From contig NZ_CP021080.1 in the NCBI RefSeq assembly GCF_000802245.2, positions 124,001 through 188,000 on the forward strand: a stretch of 64,000 bases of DNA, read 5' to 3'. Under the pieces are notes generated by a model. It was not told where the DNA came from, made no database searches, and saw nothing but the letters and a program-made list of their open reading frames with translations. Positions 37,994-45,831 of the stretch are shown here, one piece after another. The translations under genes were made by a program, and so were the position numbers. This stretch comes from Streptomyces pluripotens. GTDB lineage: Bacteria; Actinomycetota; Actinomycetes; Streptomycetales; Streptomycetaceae. Position 1 is the stretch's first letter; the number at the start of each line of letters is the position of its first letter.

Positions 37994-39655
37994 ATGAACG
38001 CGCCCACCGATCCCGGCGACCGCCCTTCCCTCCGTACGTTCGTCCCTGTCCTCGCCGTAGCCGCCACGCTGTCGGCACTCGTGGTCTACGCCGCTGTCGC
38101 GGCGGCTCCGGCCCCGGTACGCGCCCCGCTGGCCTGGGGCGGAGGTGCCGCGGCGGTAGTACTCAGCGCGGCCGTGGCCACGGCCGCGCACGCCCTGCGG
38201 ACCGGGCGGGCCGCCCGGCACCGGCTAGCCGGCGTCACCCAGGACATCGGACGGCTGTTGCAGCAACAGGCCCGTGCAACCGAGGAGGCGCGCCAGGAAC
38301 GGCTGCGGCTCACTGACGAACTCACACGTCAACGTGGCGAGTTCGCCGCTACCTGGGCGGCCGAACGCGCCCGCCTGGAGCAGCAGGACGCGGTGGAGGC
38401 CGAGCGCCTCCACCGAGAGAACTCATACCTGGCGAGCGAGCTGGAGCAGGCCCGGCGGGAGCGGGACGCAGCGATCTCCGCGACCTCCAACGCCGCTGCC
38501 CGGATGCAGGCACTGGCCACGGCCATGCTGGCCGACCTGCGCGCGATGGAGGAGCGGCACACCGACGAGGACGTCCTCGCCGACCTCCTCCATCTCGACC
38601 ACCGCACCGCCCAGGCCGGCCGGCTCGCCGACTCCATCGCCGTGCTGACCGGGGCACGTTCGGGCCGCCGTTGGGCACGGCCCATCGGCATGGAGTCAGT
38701 CCTGCGTGGTGCGATGGGCCGGATCGCCGGCTACCGTCGGGTGCGGTTGCACTCGGTCAGCGAGACCGCCGTCGCCGGGCACGCCGCTGAGGGCGTGATG
38801 CACGCACTGGCCGAACTCCTCGACAACGCCGCCAACTTCTCACCGCCGACCGCCGAGGTCCACGTCTATGTCGAGGAGGTACCGGCCGGGGTCATCGTTT
38901 CCGTGGAGGACAGCGGCCTGGTGATGGGCGAGGTACAGCTGCGTCGCGCCGAGCGGGCGGTGTCCGGTGACGTCTCCGGACTGGGTGGCCTGACCGGCAC
39001 TCGACTCGGGCTCGCCGTGGTCGGCCGACTGGCCCGCAAGCACGGACTCAAGGTCTCCTTCCGACCCTCCGCGCGCGGCGGTACCGGCGTGCTGGTGCTG
39101 GTTCCGCAGGACATCCTCACCACCCCGGCCCCGGCCGAACGGGCCGCCGCGACGGCACGGCCGGTGGCCGCGAGTCCGGCCGGGGACCCGGTCACCGTCG
39201 AAGCTGCCCCGGCCCAGGAGTCCGACACGCCGGCGACGGAGATCGGCCCGGCCGGGCTACCCAGGCGGCGCCGGGGCCATACCCTCGCCGAGGCGGGACG
39301 CACCCGTAGGCCACACGACGACGACCAACGCCGCGCCCCCGACGCCGACGCGGGAAGGGCCCGGGCCGCCCGTTTCAGCAGCTTCCGCAAGGCCGTCCGG
39401 CCGACCGCATCCGGATCCCGGCAGGCCGGCCCCGAGCCGGCTCCGCCCACACCGGGCACCGCGCCCGGCGACCACGGCGCGAGCACCTCGCACAGCACCG
39501 CGCCGGACGGCCAGAGTGCCGAAGCCCCCCGAAGCGCCATGGGGTACGACCAAACGGCCTCACCCCGCGAGTCCGTTTCCCACACCGCCGAACACACTTC
39601 CCCGGCCACTTCTTCCCAACCGCACGCGCACCCGGAAGGCGACACCACTCCATGA
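37994..39655 (+). CDS. cvnA: Conservon sensor-like ATPase CvnA
   Basis: 553 residues. Two hydrophobic segments (about 14-34 and 37-55), a long coiled coil (about 70-175), then a GHKL ATPase domain whose N-box is ELLDNAANFSPP near 275 and whose G boxes include SVEDSGLVM and GGLTGTRLGLAVVGRLA. The last 180 residues are disordered and charged. There is no phospho-acceptor His box, as expected for CvnA proteins, which act like the sensor of a GPCR-type complex with CvnB-D at the membrane. Start chosen at 37994; the frame is open far upstream. The stop overlaps the cvnB start by ATGA. Confidence 0.88.
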   Translation: MNAPTDPGDRPSLRTFVPVLAVAATLSALVVYAAVAAAPAPVRAPLAWGGGAAAVVLSAAVATAAHALRTGRAARHRLAGVTQDIGRLLQQQARATEEARQERLRLTDELTRQRGEFAATWAAERARLEQQDAVEAERLHRENSYLASELEQARRERDAAISATSNAAARMQALATAMLADLRAMEERHTDEDVLADLLHLDHRTAQAGRLADSIAVLTGARSGRRWARPIGMESVLRGAMGRIAGYRRVRLHSVSETAVAGHAAEGVMHALAELLDNAANFSPPTAEVHVYVEEVPAGVIVSVEDSGLVMGEVQLRRAERAVSGDVSGLGGLTGTRLGLAVVGRLARKHGLKVSFRPSARGGTGVLVLVPQDILTTPAPAERAAATARPVAASPAGDPVTVEAAPAQESDTPATEIGPAGLPRRRRGHTLAEAGRTRRPHDDDQRRAPDADAGRARAARFSSFRKAVRPTASGSRQAGPEPAPPTPGTAPGDHGASTSHSTAPDGQSAEAPRSAMGYDQTASPRESVSHTAEHTSPATSSQPHAHPEGDTTP

Positions 39656-40059
39656 CCGGCCCGACCACCGCCGACGACAAGCTCACCTGGCTCCTGGAGG
39701 GCCTGCTGGAGAGGACCCCCGGCGCCCGGCACGCGCTCGTGCTCTCCCGGGACGGGCTGAAGCTGTGCCGTTCCCCGGAGCTGAGCGTCGACCAGGCCGA
39801 CCAGCTCGCCGCGATCGCCGCCGGTATCCAGTCACTGTCGCACGGTGCGTCCATCGAGTTCGGCGACGGCACCGGCGGTGTGCGCTCGGCGATGACGGAG
39901 TTCTACGGCGGTGTGCTGTTCATCGTGGAGGCGGGCGCGGGCGCCCATCTGGCCGTCGTCACCGCCGAGGACGCGGACGCCGGGGTCGTCGGGCACAACA
40001 TGAGCGAGCTGGTGGAGCAGCTCGGCGAGTATCTGACGGCCCTGCCCCGTACCTCATGA
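39652..40059 (+). CDS. cvnB: Conservon roadblock/LC7 protein CvnB
   Basis: 135 residues, one roadblock/LC7 domain: LTWLLEGLLERTPGARHALV, LSRDGLKLCRSPELS, DQADQLAAIAAGIQSLS. Roadblock proteins bind and regulate small GTPases; here the partner is CvnD two genes downstream. ATGA overlap with cvnA and with cvnC shows tight coupling. Confidence 0.9.
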   Translation: MTGPTTADDKLTWLLEGLLERTPGARHALVLSRDGLKLCRSPELSVDQADQLAAIAAGIQSLSHGASIEFGDGTGGVRSAMTEFYGGVLFIVEAGAGAHLAVVTAEDADAGVVGHNMSELVEQLGEYLTALPRTS

Positions 40060-40433
40060 ACCGGGCCGGTACGAACAGTCCTGGCATCAACCGCCCGGGC
40101 CGGGACGATGCTCCCGACCGTCTCTACACCATCACCCAGGGCCGCAGCCGGACCGACCCGGACAACCCCTTCGACCTGGTCACCCTGGTGGTCGCCGAAT
40201 CGGCTCCGGCGGCCGGCATGCAGTCGGAGCACGTGGCGATCCTCGGCATGGCCCGGTACCCCACGTCGGTGGTGGAGATCGCCGCCGAGCTGCGGCTGCC
40301 GGTGAGCATCACCAAGGTGCTGCTGTGCGACCTGCTGGCATCGGGCCGCGTCAGTGCCCGGCATCCACACAGGCCGGCCATAACCGACCCCGACATCCTG
40401 GAGCAGGTGCTCGTTGGACTCCGCAACCTCTGA
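40056..40433 (+). CDS. cvnC: Conservon DUF742 protein CvnC
   Basis: 125 residues with the DUF742 winged-helix-like pattern: RLYTITQGRSRTDPDNPFDL, HVAILGMARYPTSVVEIAAE, LPVSITKVLLCDLLASGRV. The ATG overlaps the cvnB stop. The first 20 residues are Asn/Gly/Arg-rich. CvnC joins the membrane complex with CvnA, B and D; a DNA-binding role is not established. Confidence 0.9.
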   Translation: MNRAGTNSPGINRPGRDDAPDRLYTITQGRSRTDPDNPFDLVTLVVAESAPAAGMQSEHVAILGMARYPTSVVEIAAELRLPVSITKVLLCDLLASGRVSARHPHRPAITDPDILEQVLVGLRNL

Positions 40434-41040
40434 CGTGCGCACCCCGTTGGGTGCCTCCGCCGATAACGGTTTCAAGATCGTGGTCGTGGGCGGCTTCGGT
40501 GTCGGCAAGACCACCCTGGTCCGCTCCGTCAGCGAGATCCGTCCCCTCAACACCGAGGAGATGATGACCCAGGCCGGCGAAACGGTCGACGACATCCGCC
40601 AGGTGAGCGGCAAGTCCGCCACCACGGTCGCCTTCGACTTCGGCCGAATCAGCCTGGACGCGCGCAATGTGCTGTACCTGTTCGGCGCGCCGGGACAGGA
40701 GCGGTTCTGGTTCCTGTGGGACCGGCTGTTCTCGGGCACGCTGGGAGCGGTCGTGCTGGTGGACACCCGCAGGATCGACGACTCCTGGTACGCGATCGAC
40801 CGCCTGGAGCACCACGGCACGCCGTTCGTCGTGGCCTGCAACGACTTCGGCGGCCCCGTCCATGCCGGCGAGGACGTGCGCGACGCCCTCGACCTCGACC
40901 CGCAGGTGCCGCTGGTCGACTGCGACGCCCGCTCCCGCCAGTCGAGCAAGCAGGTCCTGATCACGCTGGTGCAGCACGTGAAGGACCGGTACGCCGACCC
41001 GTCCGCCAGGACGGGCCTGCCCCGACAGGAGTTCGTGTGA
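40414..41040 (+). CDS. cvnD: Conservon small GTPase CvnD
   Basis: 208 residues. The P-loop is GGFGVGKTT at 26-34, switch II is LFGAPGQERFWFLWD, and the base-recognition loop is degenerate (VVACNDFGG instead of NKxD), as usual for CvnD proteins. The TTG at 40414, which overlaps the end of cvnC by 20 bases and has GGAGCAGG upstream, gives the usual MD-start; a GTG seven codons later is the alternative. Its GTPase cycle is presumed to relay the CvnA signal. Confidence 0.9.
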   Translation: MDSATSDVRTPLGASADNGFKIVVVGGFGVGKTTLVRSVSEIRPLNTEEMMTQAGETVDDIRQVSGKSATTVAFDFGRISLDARNVLYLFGAPGQERFWFLWDRLFSGTLGAVVLVDTRRIDDSWYAIDRLEHHGTPFVVACNDFGGPVHAGEDVRDALDLDPQVPLVDCDARSRQSSKQVLITLVQHVKDRYADPSARTGLPRQEFV

Positions 41041-42263
41041 CCACCCCCGACGCCGTCCCCCTCAACGGACCGCGGTTCCAGACCGAACCCGCCCGCCTGT
41101 ACCGGGACATGCGGCGCGACCACGGCGCAGTGGTCCCGGTACTGCTCGACGGTGGCATCCCCGCTTGGCTGGTGCTCGGCTACCGGGAGCTGCACCAGGT
41201 GACCGGCGATCCGTCGTTGTTCAGCCGGGATTCGGAACTGTGGAACCAGTGGGAGAACATCCCCGCTGACTGGCCGCTGCTCCCGATGATCGGCCACCGG
41301 CAGCCGTCGATCCTCTACACGGTCGGCGAACGGCACCGGCAGCGCGCGGCGATGATCAGCGATGCGCTGGAGGCGGTGGACCCATTCGAACTCCGTGGTC
41401 AGGCCGAGCGGTTCGCGGACGAGCTGATCGACGCCCTGTGCACCGTCGGCGAGGCGGACCTCGTCACGCAGTACGCGATGCTGCTGCCGGTGCGGGTCCT
41501 CGCCCGGCTCTACGGTTTCCCGGACGCGGACGGGCCCGGCCTGGTCACCGCCCTCAACGACATGATCGACGGACGGGAGCGGGCCCTCGCCGGCCAGGCC
41601 CATCTGGCGACGTCCATGGGGCAGTTGCTCGCGGACCGGAAGAAGGAGCCCGCCGAGGACGTGGTGTCCCGGATGCTCGCCGACGACAGCGGGTTCAGCG
41701 ACGAGGAGGTTGCCCAGGACCTGATGGTGATGATGGCGGCCGGGCACCAGCCCACCGCCGACTGGATCGGCAACTCACTACGGCTGATGCTGACCGACGA
41801 CCGGTTCGCCGCCTCCTTGTTCGGCGGCCGGCACAGCGTCGCCGAGGCGATGAACGAGGTTCTCTGGGAGGACACGCCCACCCAGAACGTGGCCGGCCGC
41901 TGGGCCGCCCGCGACACCCACCTGGGCGGCCGGCGCATCCAGGCCGGCGATTTGCTGCTGCTCGGGCTGCAGGGTGCCAACTCCGATCCGCAGGTACGCA
42001 CCGACGCCTCCGCGCTGACCGGCGGCAACAGCGCGCACTTCTCCTTCGGTCACGGCGAGCACCGCTGCCCGTTCCCCGCGCAGGAGATCGCCGAGGTGAT
42101 CGCGCGGACCGGCATCGAGGTCGTCCTGGACCGTTTGCCGGACATCGACCTGGCGGTGCCGGCCGGGTCCCTCAGCCGTCGGCCCTCGCCCTGGCTGCGC
42201 GGGCTCAGCGAGTTGCCCGTGCGGTTCACCCCGACCCCTGCCCTGGGAGGCACAGCACGATGA
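41037..42263 (+). CDS. Conservon cytochrome P450, CYP157-like, lacking ExxR
   Basis: 408 residues; GTG overlaps the cvnD stop, with ACAGGAG five bases upstream. The I-helix reads MMAAGHQPTADW and the heme loop FSFGHGEHRCPFPAQE with ligand Cys344. The K-helix triad, normally ExxR, reads Glu274-Val-Leu-Trp277, so the Arg is missing; the Gly two residues after the Cys is also replaced by Phe. Both deviations match the CYP157 family known from Streptomyces conservons, whose members fold without the ExxR salt bridge. It is followed by a CYP154-like partner, the pairing seen in conservons that include P450s. Substrate unknown. Confidence 0.88.
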   Translation: MTTPDAVPLNGPRFQTEPARLYRDMRRDHGAVVPVLLDGGIPAWLVLGYRELHQVTGDPSLFSRDSELWNQWENIPADWPLLPMIGHRQPSILYTVGERHRQRAAMISDALEAVDPFELRGQAERFADELIDALCTVGEADLVTQYAMLLPVRVLARLYGFPDADGPGLVTALNDMIDGRERALAGQAHLATSMGQLLADRKKEPAEDVVSRMLADDSGFSDEEVAQDLMVMMAAGHQPTADWIGNSLRLMLTDDRFAASLFGGRHSVAEAMNEVLWEDTPTQNVAGRWAARDTHLGGRRIQAGDLLLLGLQGANSDPQVRTDASALTGGNSAHFSFGHGEHRCPFPAQEIAEVIARTGIEVVLDRLPDIDLAVPAGSLSRRPSPWLRGLSELPVRFTPTPALGGTAR

Positions 42264-43486
42264 CGACCGGTAGCGCACCATCCCGGATCGCCCTCGACCC
42301 ATTCGTCACCGACCTGGACAGTGAGAGCGCGGCGCTGCGCGCGGCCGGCCCGCTCGCCGCCGTCGAACTGCCCGGCGGGGTCCCGGTGTGGGCCGTCACC
42401 CACCACGCCGAGGCTAAGGCGCTGCTCACCGACCCGCGTCTGGTGAAGGACATCAACGTGTGGGGCGCCTGGCAGCGGGGCGACATACCCGCGGACTGGC
42501 CGCTGATCGGCCTCGCCAACCCTGGCCGCTCCATGCTCACCGTGGACGGTGCCGACCACCGCCGACTGCGTACGCTGGTCGCCCAGGCGCTGACCCCGCG
42601 CCGGGTGGAGCAGATGCGCGAGCGGATCGGCAAGCTCACCCGGGACCTGCTGGACGCGCTGCCCGCCGACGGCGAGGTCGTCGACCTGAAGGCGGCCTTC
42701 GCCTATCCGCTGCCCATGTACGTCATCGCCGACCTCATGGGGATCGAGAAGGCGCTGCTGCCCCGACTGAAGGTGCTGTTCGAGAAGTTCTTCTCCACCC
42801 AGACCCCTCCCGAGGAAGTCATTGCGACCCTCACGGAGTTGGCGCAGATCATGGCCGGGACGGTGGCGGCGAAGCGGGCGGAGCCGGGCGACGACCTGAC
42901 CAGCGCGCTGATCCTCGCCTCGGAGAACGGCGACCGCCTGACGGACGAGGAGATCGTCTCCACGCTGCAGTTGATGGTGGCGGCAGGCCACGAGACAACG
43001 ATCTCCCTGATCGTCAACGCCGTGGTGAACCTCTCCACGCATCCCGGTCAGCGCGACCTGGTGCTGGCCGGCAAAGCCGACTGGTCGGCCGTGATCGAGG
43101 AGACCCTGCGCTGGTCCACACCGACCTCGCACGTCCTGATCCGGTTCGCGGCGCAGGACGTACCGGTCGGTGACAAGGTGATCCCGGCCGGGGACGCGCT
43201 CATCGTGTCGTACGGCGCGATCGGCCGGGACGAGCAGGCGCACGGCCCGAGCGCCGGGGAGTTCGACATCACCCGCGAGAGCGGGAACCGCCACATCTCC
43301 TTCGGCCACGGCCCGCACGTGTGCCCCGGTGCCGCTCTGTCCCGTCTGGAGGCGGGGGTGGCGCTCCCTGCGCTGTACGCCCGATTCCCCCGCCTGGATC
43401 TGGCGGTCCCTCCCACGCAGCTGCGCAACAAGCCCGTGGTCACGCAGAACGACCTGTACGAGCTGCCGGTACGGCTGAACCCGTAG
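42260..43486 (+). CDS. Conservon cytochrome P450, CYP154-like
   Basis: 408 residues; ATG overlaps the preceding stop (ATGA). All P450 signatures are normal: VAAGHETT in the I-helix, Glu281-Thr-Leu-Arg284 (ExxR), and HISFGHGPHVCPGAAL with ligand Cys355. CYP154 enzymes oxidise steroids, flavonoids and macrolactones in vitro, with ferredoxin partners. Pairing with the CYP157-like gene and the conservon proteins suggests the P450s respond to or make the signal sensed by CvnA, but this is inference. The hairpin at 43605 ends the operon. Confidence 0.9.
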   Translation: MTTGSAPSRIALDPFVTDLDSESAALRAAGPLAAVELPGGVPVWAVTHHAEAKALLTDPRLVKDINVWGAWQRGDIPADWPLIGLANPGRSMLTVDGADHRRLRTLVAQALTPRRVEQMRERIGKLTRDLLDALPADGEVVDLKAAFAYPLPMYVIADLMGIEKALLPRLKVLFEKFFSTQTPPEEVIATLTELAQIMAGTVAAKRAEPGDDLTSALILASENGDRLTDEEIVSTLQLMVAAGHETTISLIVNAVVNLSTHPGQRDLVLAGKADWSAVIEETLRWSTPTSHVLIRFAAQDVPVGDKVIPAGDALIVSYGAIGRDEQAHGPSAGEFDITRESGNRHISFGHGPHVCPGAALSRLEAGVALPALYARFPRLDLAVPPTQLRNKPVVTQNDLYELPVRLNP

Positions 43487-43604
43487 CGCCCCCACACGGA
43501 GCGCCCGTTGGCATCGGCGGCGCTCCGACTCGTGGCGTCGCGCAGGGACGCGGCTGCCGGCCGGTCCGCTACCGGTAGGTCCGGAAACTGACGGGGCGGC
43601 TTGT

Positions 43605-43648
43605 CCCCGTCCCGTCCGGTGTCTTGCGGGACACCTGACGGGACGGGG
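43605..43648 (+). terminator. Operon terminator after the conservon
   Basis: A perfect 12-bp outer stem (43605-43616 with 43637-43648) and a 6-bp inner stem (43618-43623 with 43630-43635) around a 6-base loop. Confidence 0.85.
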
Positions 43649-43654
43649 AGAGGG

Positions 43655-43779
43655 GTGCGACCCTGACCCTGCGGTCGCCATGGGGGTGCGTCAGTGCGAG
43701 GTCCGCGCCAGCACCAGGGCGAGGACCGGACCGGTCACGGCCGCCACCTACACGAGCGGGCCGACGACCGCCTTCACGA
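43655..43779 (-). repeat. Decayed duplicate of the 44871-44993 segment
   Basis: About 123 bases are nearly identical (a handful of mismatches) to 44871-44993, in the same orientation, 1216 bases away. On the minus strand this copy would encode VKAVVGPLV, then TAG, so the 28-residue ORF of the other copy is broken here by one changed base. The rest of 43487-44031 shows no gene. Confidence 0.85.
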
Positions 43780-44031
43780 CTGCCTGCTCTCCGGACGCCT
43801 CCGGCGAGGTAGTGGGCGACCATAATGCGCCACCGCGGCCGGAATTCATAGACGTTCGGACACGGCGAACGCCAGGTAGAGAGACCTGATGTCCCGCTCC
43901 TTTGCCCTCCAGTCGTCTCACTTCCAAGCCGCTGCAAACGGGTCCGGCGATCGGTGTCGATCCTGAGCGCATGAGCGACTCACTCGTCGGGCAACATGGT
44001 GCCGCCCGCTCCCTGATCACGAGGACCCCGC

Positions 44032-44691
44032 ATGCACGCTGCCCGTACTGCCACCACCGTCACTTTGCTGCTCGCTGTCGCAGCCTGCACGCCCACGTCT
44101 GGGCGCCCGCACGCGGCGCCGTCTGGAAAGAGCGCACCGGCCCCCAGCATCAGTGCCAGCGCGCCCGCCACAGCGATCCCGACCGGCCCGGGGCCCCAAG
44201 CACACTACACAGTGCAGCAGCAGCCTCCAGCAGGATCCTGCCACTACCGGCACGACGCCTCCGGGCAGCCGCTGGAGGACCCGGCGTGCACGCCCGGCGT
44301 GATCTCCCCGGCCGTCACCCAAGCCAACATCGCGACAACCATCTGTCGAAAGGGCGGCTACACGTCGTCCATCAGGCCGTCGTCGTATGTGACGGGCAAG
44401 GAGAAGAAGGCCAACGCGGCGAGCTACGGCTACACGGGCAGCATGCGCGACGCCGAATACGACCATCTCATCAGCCTCCAACTCGGCGGCGACCCCAACG
44501 ACCCGCGCAACCTGTGGGTCGAGCCACCGTCCCCCGGGCACGTTGCCGGAAAGGGCACCTACAACCCCAAGGACCGGGTGGAAACCAAGCTGCACACCGC
44601 GGTCTGCCACGGCCAGATCACGCTCCCGCAGGCCCAGCAGGCGATAGCCTCCGACTGGGCTACGGCGCTGACCAGACTGCACCTGAGCTGA
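44032..44691 (+). CDS. Secreted lipoprotein with HNH/DUF1524-like nuclease domain
   Basis: 219 residues; ATG with GAGGAC eight bases upstream. Signal with lipobox VAAC (about 16-19), a 50-residue Ser/Pro/Ala linker, then a domain ending in AEYDHLISLQLGGDPNDPRN and LWVEP. The D-H...L-G-G-x-x-x-x-x-N-L-W pattern is that of extracellular HNH (GmrSD_C/DUF1524-like) nucleases, with His as metal-site residue. Several small secreted Streptomyces proteins have this ending. It sits between the two copies of the 123-bp repeat. Nuclease activity is inferred. Confidence 0.7.
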   Translation: MHAARTATTVTLLLAVAACTPTSGRPHAAPSGKSAPAPSISASAPATAIPTGPGPQAHYTVQQQPPAGSCHYRHDASGQPLEDPACTPGVISPAVTQANIATTICRKGGYTSSIRPSSYVTGKEKKANAASYGYTGSMRDAEYDHLISLQLGGDPNDPRNLWVEPPSPGHVAGKGTYNPKDRVETKLHTAVCHGQITLPQAQQAIASDWATALTRLHLS

Positions 44692-44740
44692 CTCCGGCTC
44701 ACGCCAGCCCCTACGCCTACGGCCTCTCTCGGTCCACTCA

Positions 44741-44782
44741 GCCACCCGTATCCCCCTCGTCGACGAGGGGGATACGGGTGGC
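44741..44782. terminator. 42-bp perfect palindrome
   Basis: Two 21-base arms are exactly complementary with no spacer (centre between 44761 and 44762). It lies 50 bases after the HNH lipoprotein gene and downstream of the minus-strand cluster, so it can end transcripts from both sides. Confidence 0.85.
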
Positions 44783-44870
44783 CCACCGACGTCTTTCGGG
44801 ACACCAGTGGGGCAGGCTTCACCCGCCGTGCCGCGGCTTGCGGACCGCTGCGCGGCGGGGGCTTGTGGGA

Positions 44871-44993
44871 GTGCGACCCTGACCCTGCGGTCGCCATGGG
44901 GGTGCGTCAGTGCGAGGTCCGCGCCAGCACCAGGGCGAGGACCGGGCCGGTCACGGCCGCCACGTACGCGAGCAGGCCGACGACCGCCTTCAC
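44871..44993 (-). repeat. Intact copy of the 123-bp repeat
   Basis: The counterpart of 43655-43779; it contains the complete 28-codon ORF at 44907-44993. Confidence 0.85.
44907..44993 (-). CDS. 28-residue hydrophobic peptide coupled to the DUF6415-like gene
   Basis: The GTG start overlaps the TGA of the gene upstream (GTGA junction at 44990-44993), the pattern of translational coupling. The 28-residue product begins VKAVVGLLAYVAAVTGPVLA and ends in RTSH: one membrane-spanning helix with a basic start and a short polar end. It is too short for usual gene callers. In favour: the exact overlap continuing a cascade of two such junctions, and hydrophobicity. Against: a stop-containing duplicate nearby. 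Possible roles: small membrane regulator or signalling peptide; unknown. Confidence 0.5.
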   Translation of the reverse strand: MKAVVGLLAYVAAVTGPVLALVLARTSH

Positions 44994-45388
44994 CGGGACT
45001 TGCTCTGCGAAGCTGCTCCGCCATCGAGCTTGTCGTAGTGGTCGCACAGGGCCTTCGCGGAACGGGCCAACTTCCGTGCCACGGCCACGCGGACGGCCGG
45101 TGTGTCGCCGTCCCCCAGTCGTAGCTTCCGAACCGCCTCGCCGATGCAGGCGAGTGCGCAGTACCGCGGGATGCTCTGCTTCGACAGTCGCGAGGCCTTC
45201 GCCTCGACCTCGGGGATCAGCAACGCCAGCTGGCCGCGCAGCAGCGTGGTGAGCGTGCCCACTTCGCTGGGGGCCGGCGGCAGTAACTCGGGGGCGTCGT
45301 CCGGGCCGAGCAGGAGGCGTACGATCGCCCGCGCCGTCTCGATGTCCACCGGGACTGTTGCGCTGTCGTGATTCATCGTGGTGTTCAC
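44990..45388 (-). CDS. DUF6415-like protein
   Basis: 132 residues from the GTG at 45388, which overlaps the stop of the gene upstream; an ATG four codons later (45376) is the alternative. The sequence LLRGQLALLIPEVEAKAS and SIPRYCALACIGEAVRKL is the core I know as DUF6415, a helical family annotated in Streptomyces as natural-product-related, without proven function. It lies in a coupled row 45597 to 44907 with two tiny ORFs, next to an XRE-TPR regulator and a flavoprotein, an arrangement I have seen in this genus. Confidence 0.65.
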   Translation of the reverse strand: MNTTMNHDSATVPVDIETARAIVRLLLGPDDAPELLPPAPSEVGTLTTLLRGQLALLIPEVEAKASRLSKQSIPRYCALACIGEAVRKLRLGDGDTPAVRVAVARKLARSAKALCDHYDKLDGGAASQSKSR

Positions 45389-45597
45389 CGGCGCACCGCC
45401 CGTCCGGCCCGGCAGCCCAGGCAGTCGCACGGCGGGAACGCGGTACTCAGCAGCAGCGGGACCGGCTGGTTCCCGGGGATGATGGTGAGCGTGCCCCGGT
45501 CCCGGGTAACGGTGCCGTAGCGGTCCACCGTGTAGACCCGCAACGTCATCCCAGGCGCCCGTGTGCGGGCGGCAGGTTGGGTTGTACCGTTCGTCAT
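45385..45597 (-). CDS. Small protein of unknown function, first gene of the coupled row
   Basis: 70 residues; AAGGAG lies seven bases before the ATG. A beta-rich middle (MTLRVYTVDRYGTVTRDRGT, LTIIPGNQPVPLLL) is followed by a Cys-rich, basic C-terminus (PPCDCLGCRAGRAVRR) that could bind a metal. Its stop overlaps the next start. No family recognised. Confidence 0.55.
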   Translation of the reverse strand: MTNGTTQPAARTRAPGMTLRVYTVDRYGTVTRDRGTLTIIPGNQPVPLLLSTAFPPCDCLGCRAGRAVRR

Positions 45598-45796
45598 GTC
45601 GACGCTCCTTGCAAGCGTTGGCCACGCCCCGGGATCGTTCGCGCGATCGCCGGGGCCTTCTGTGCGACGACGGCTGTGGGCCGTGAATACGCACGGGCCG
45701 ATGCAGCTGGGAGCCATCCGCCTACGCTTCATCACGCCGTTCCCTGCCTCGTCGTTGACCAGGTGTGAGACCAGCGTGACTCTGCGAGACAGGCCC

Positions 45797-45828
45797 AACG
45801 CTCACAAAACTGTGAGCGTTGTGAGCGT
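45797..45828. promoter_or_regulatory. Palindrome AACGCTCACA/TGTGAGCGTT with an extra half-site
   Basis: AACGCTCACA (45797-45806) and TGTGAGCGTT (45811-45820) are perfectly complementary around AAAC; GTGAGCGT repeats again at 45821-45828. It lies between the end of the XRE gene and the start of the coupled row, both on the minus strand. No T-run follows in the minus direction, so an operator for the row (200 bases upstream of 45597) is as likely as a terminator. Confidence 0.55.
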
Positions 45829-45831
45829 GAC

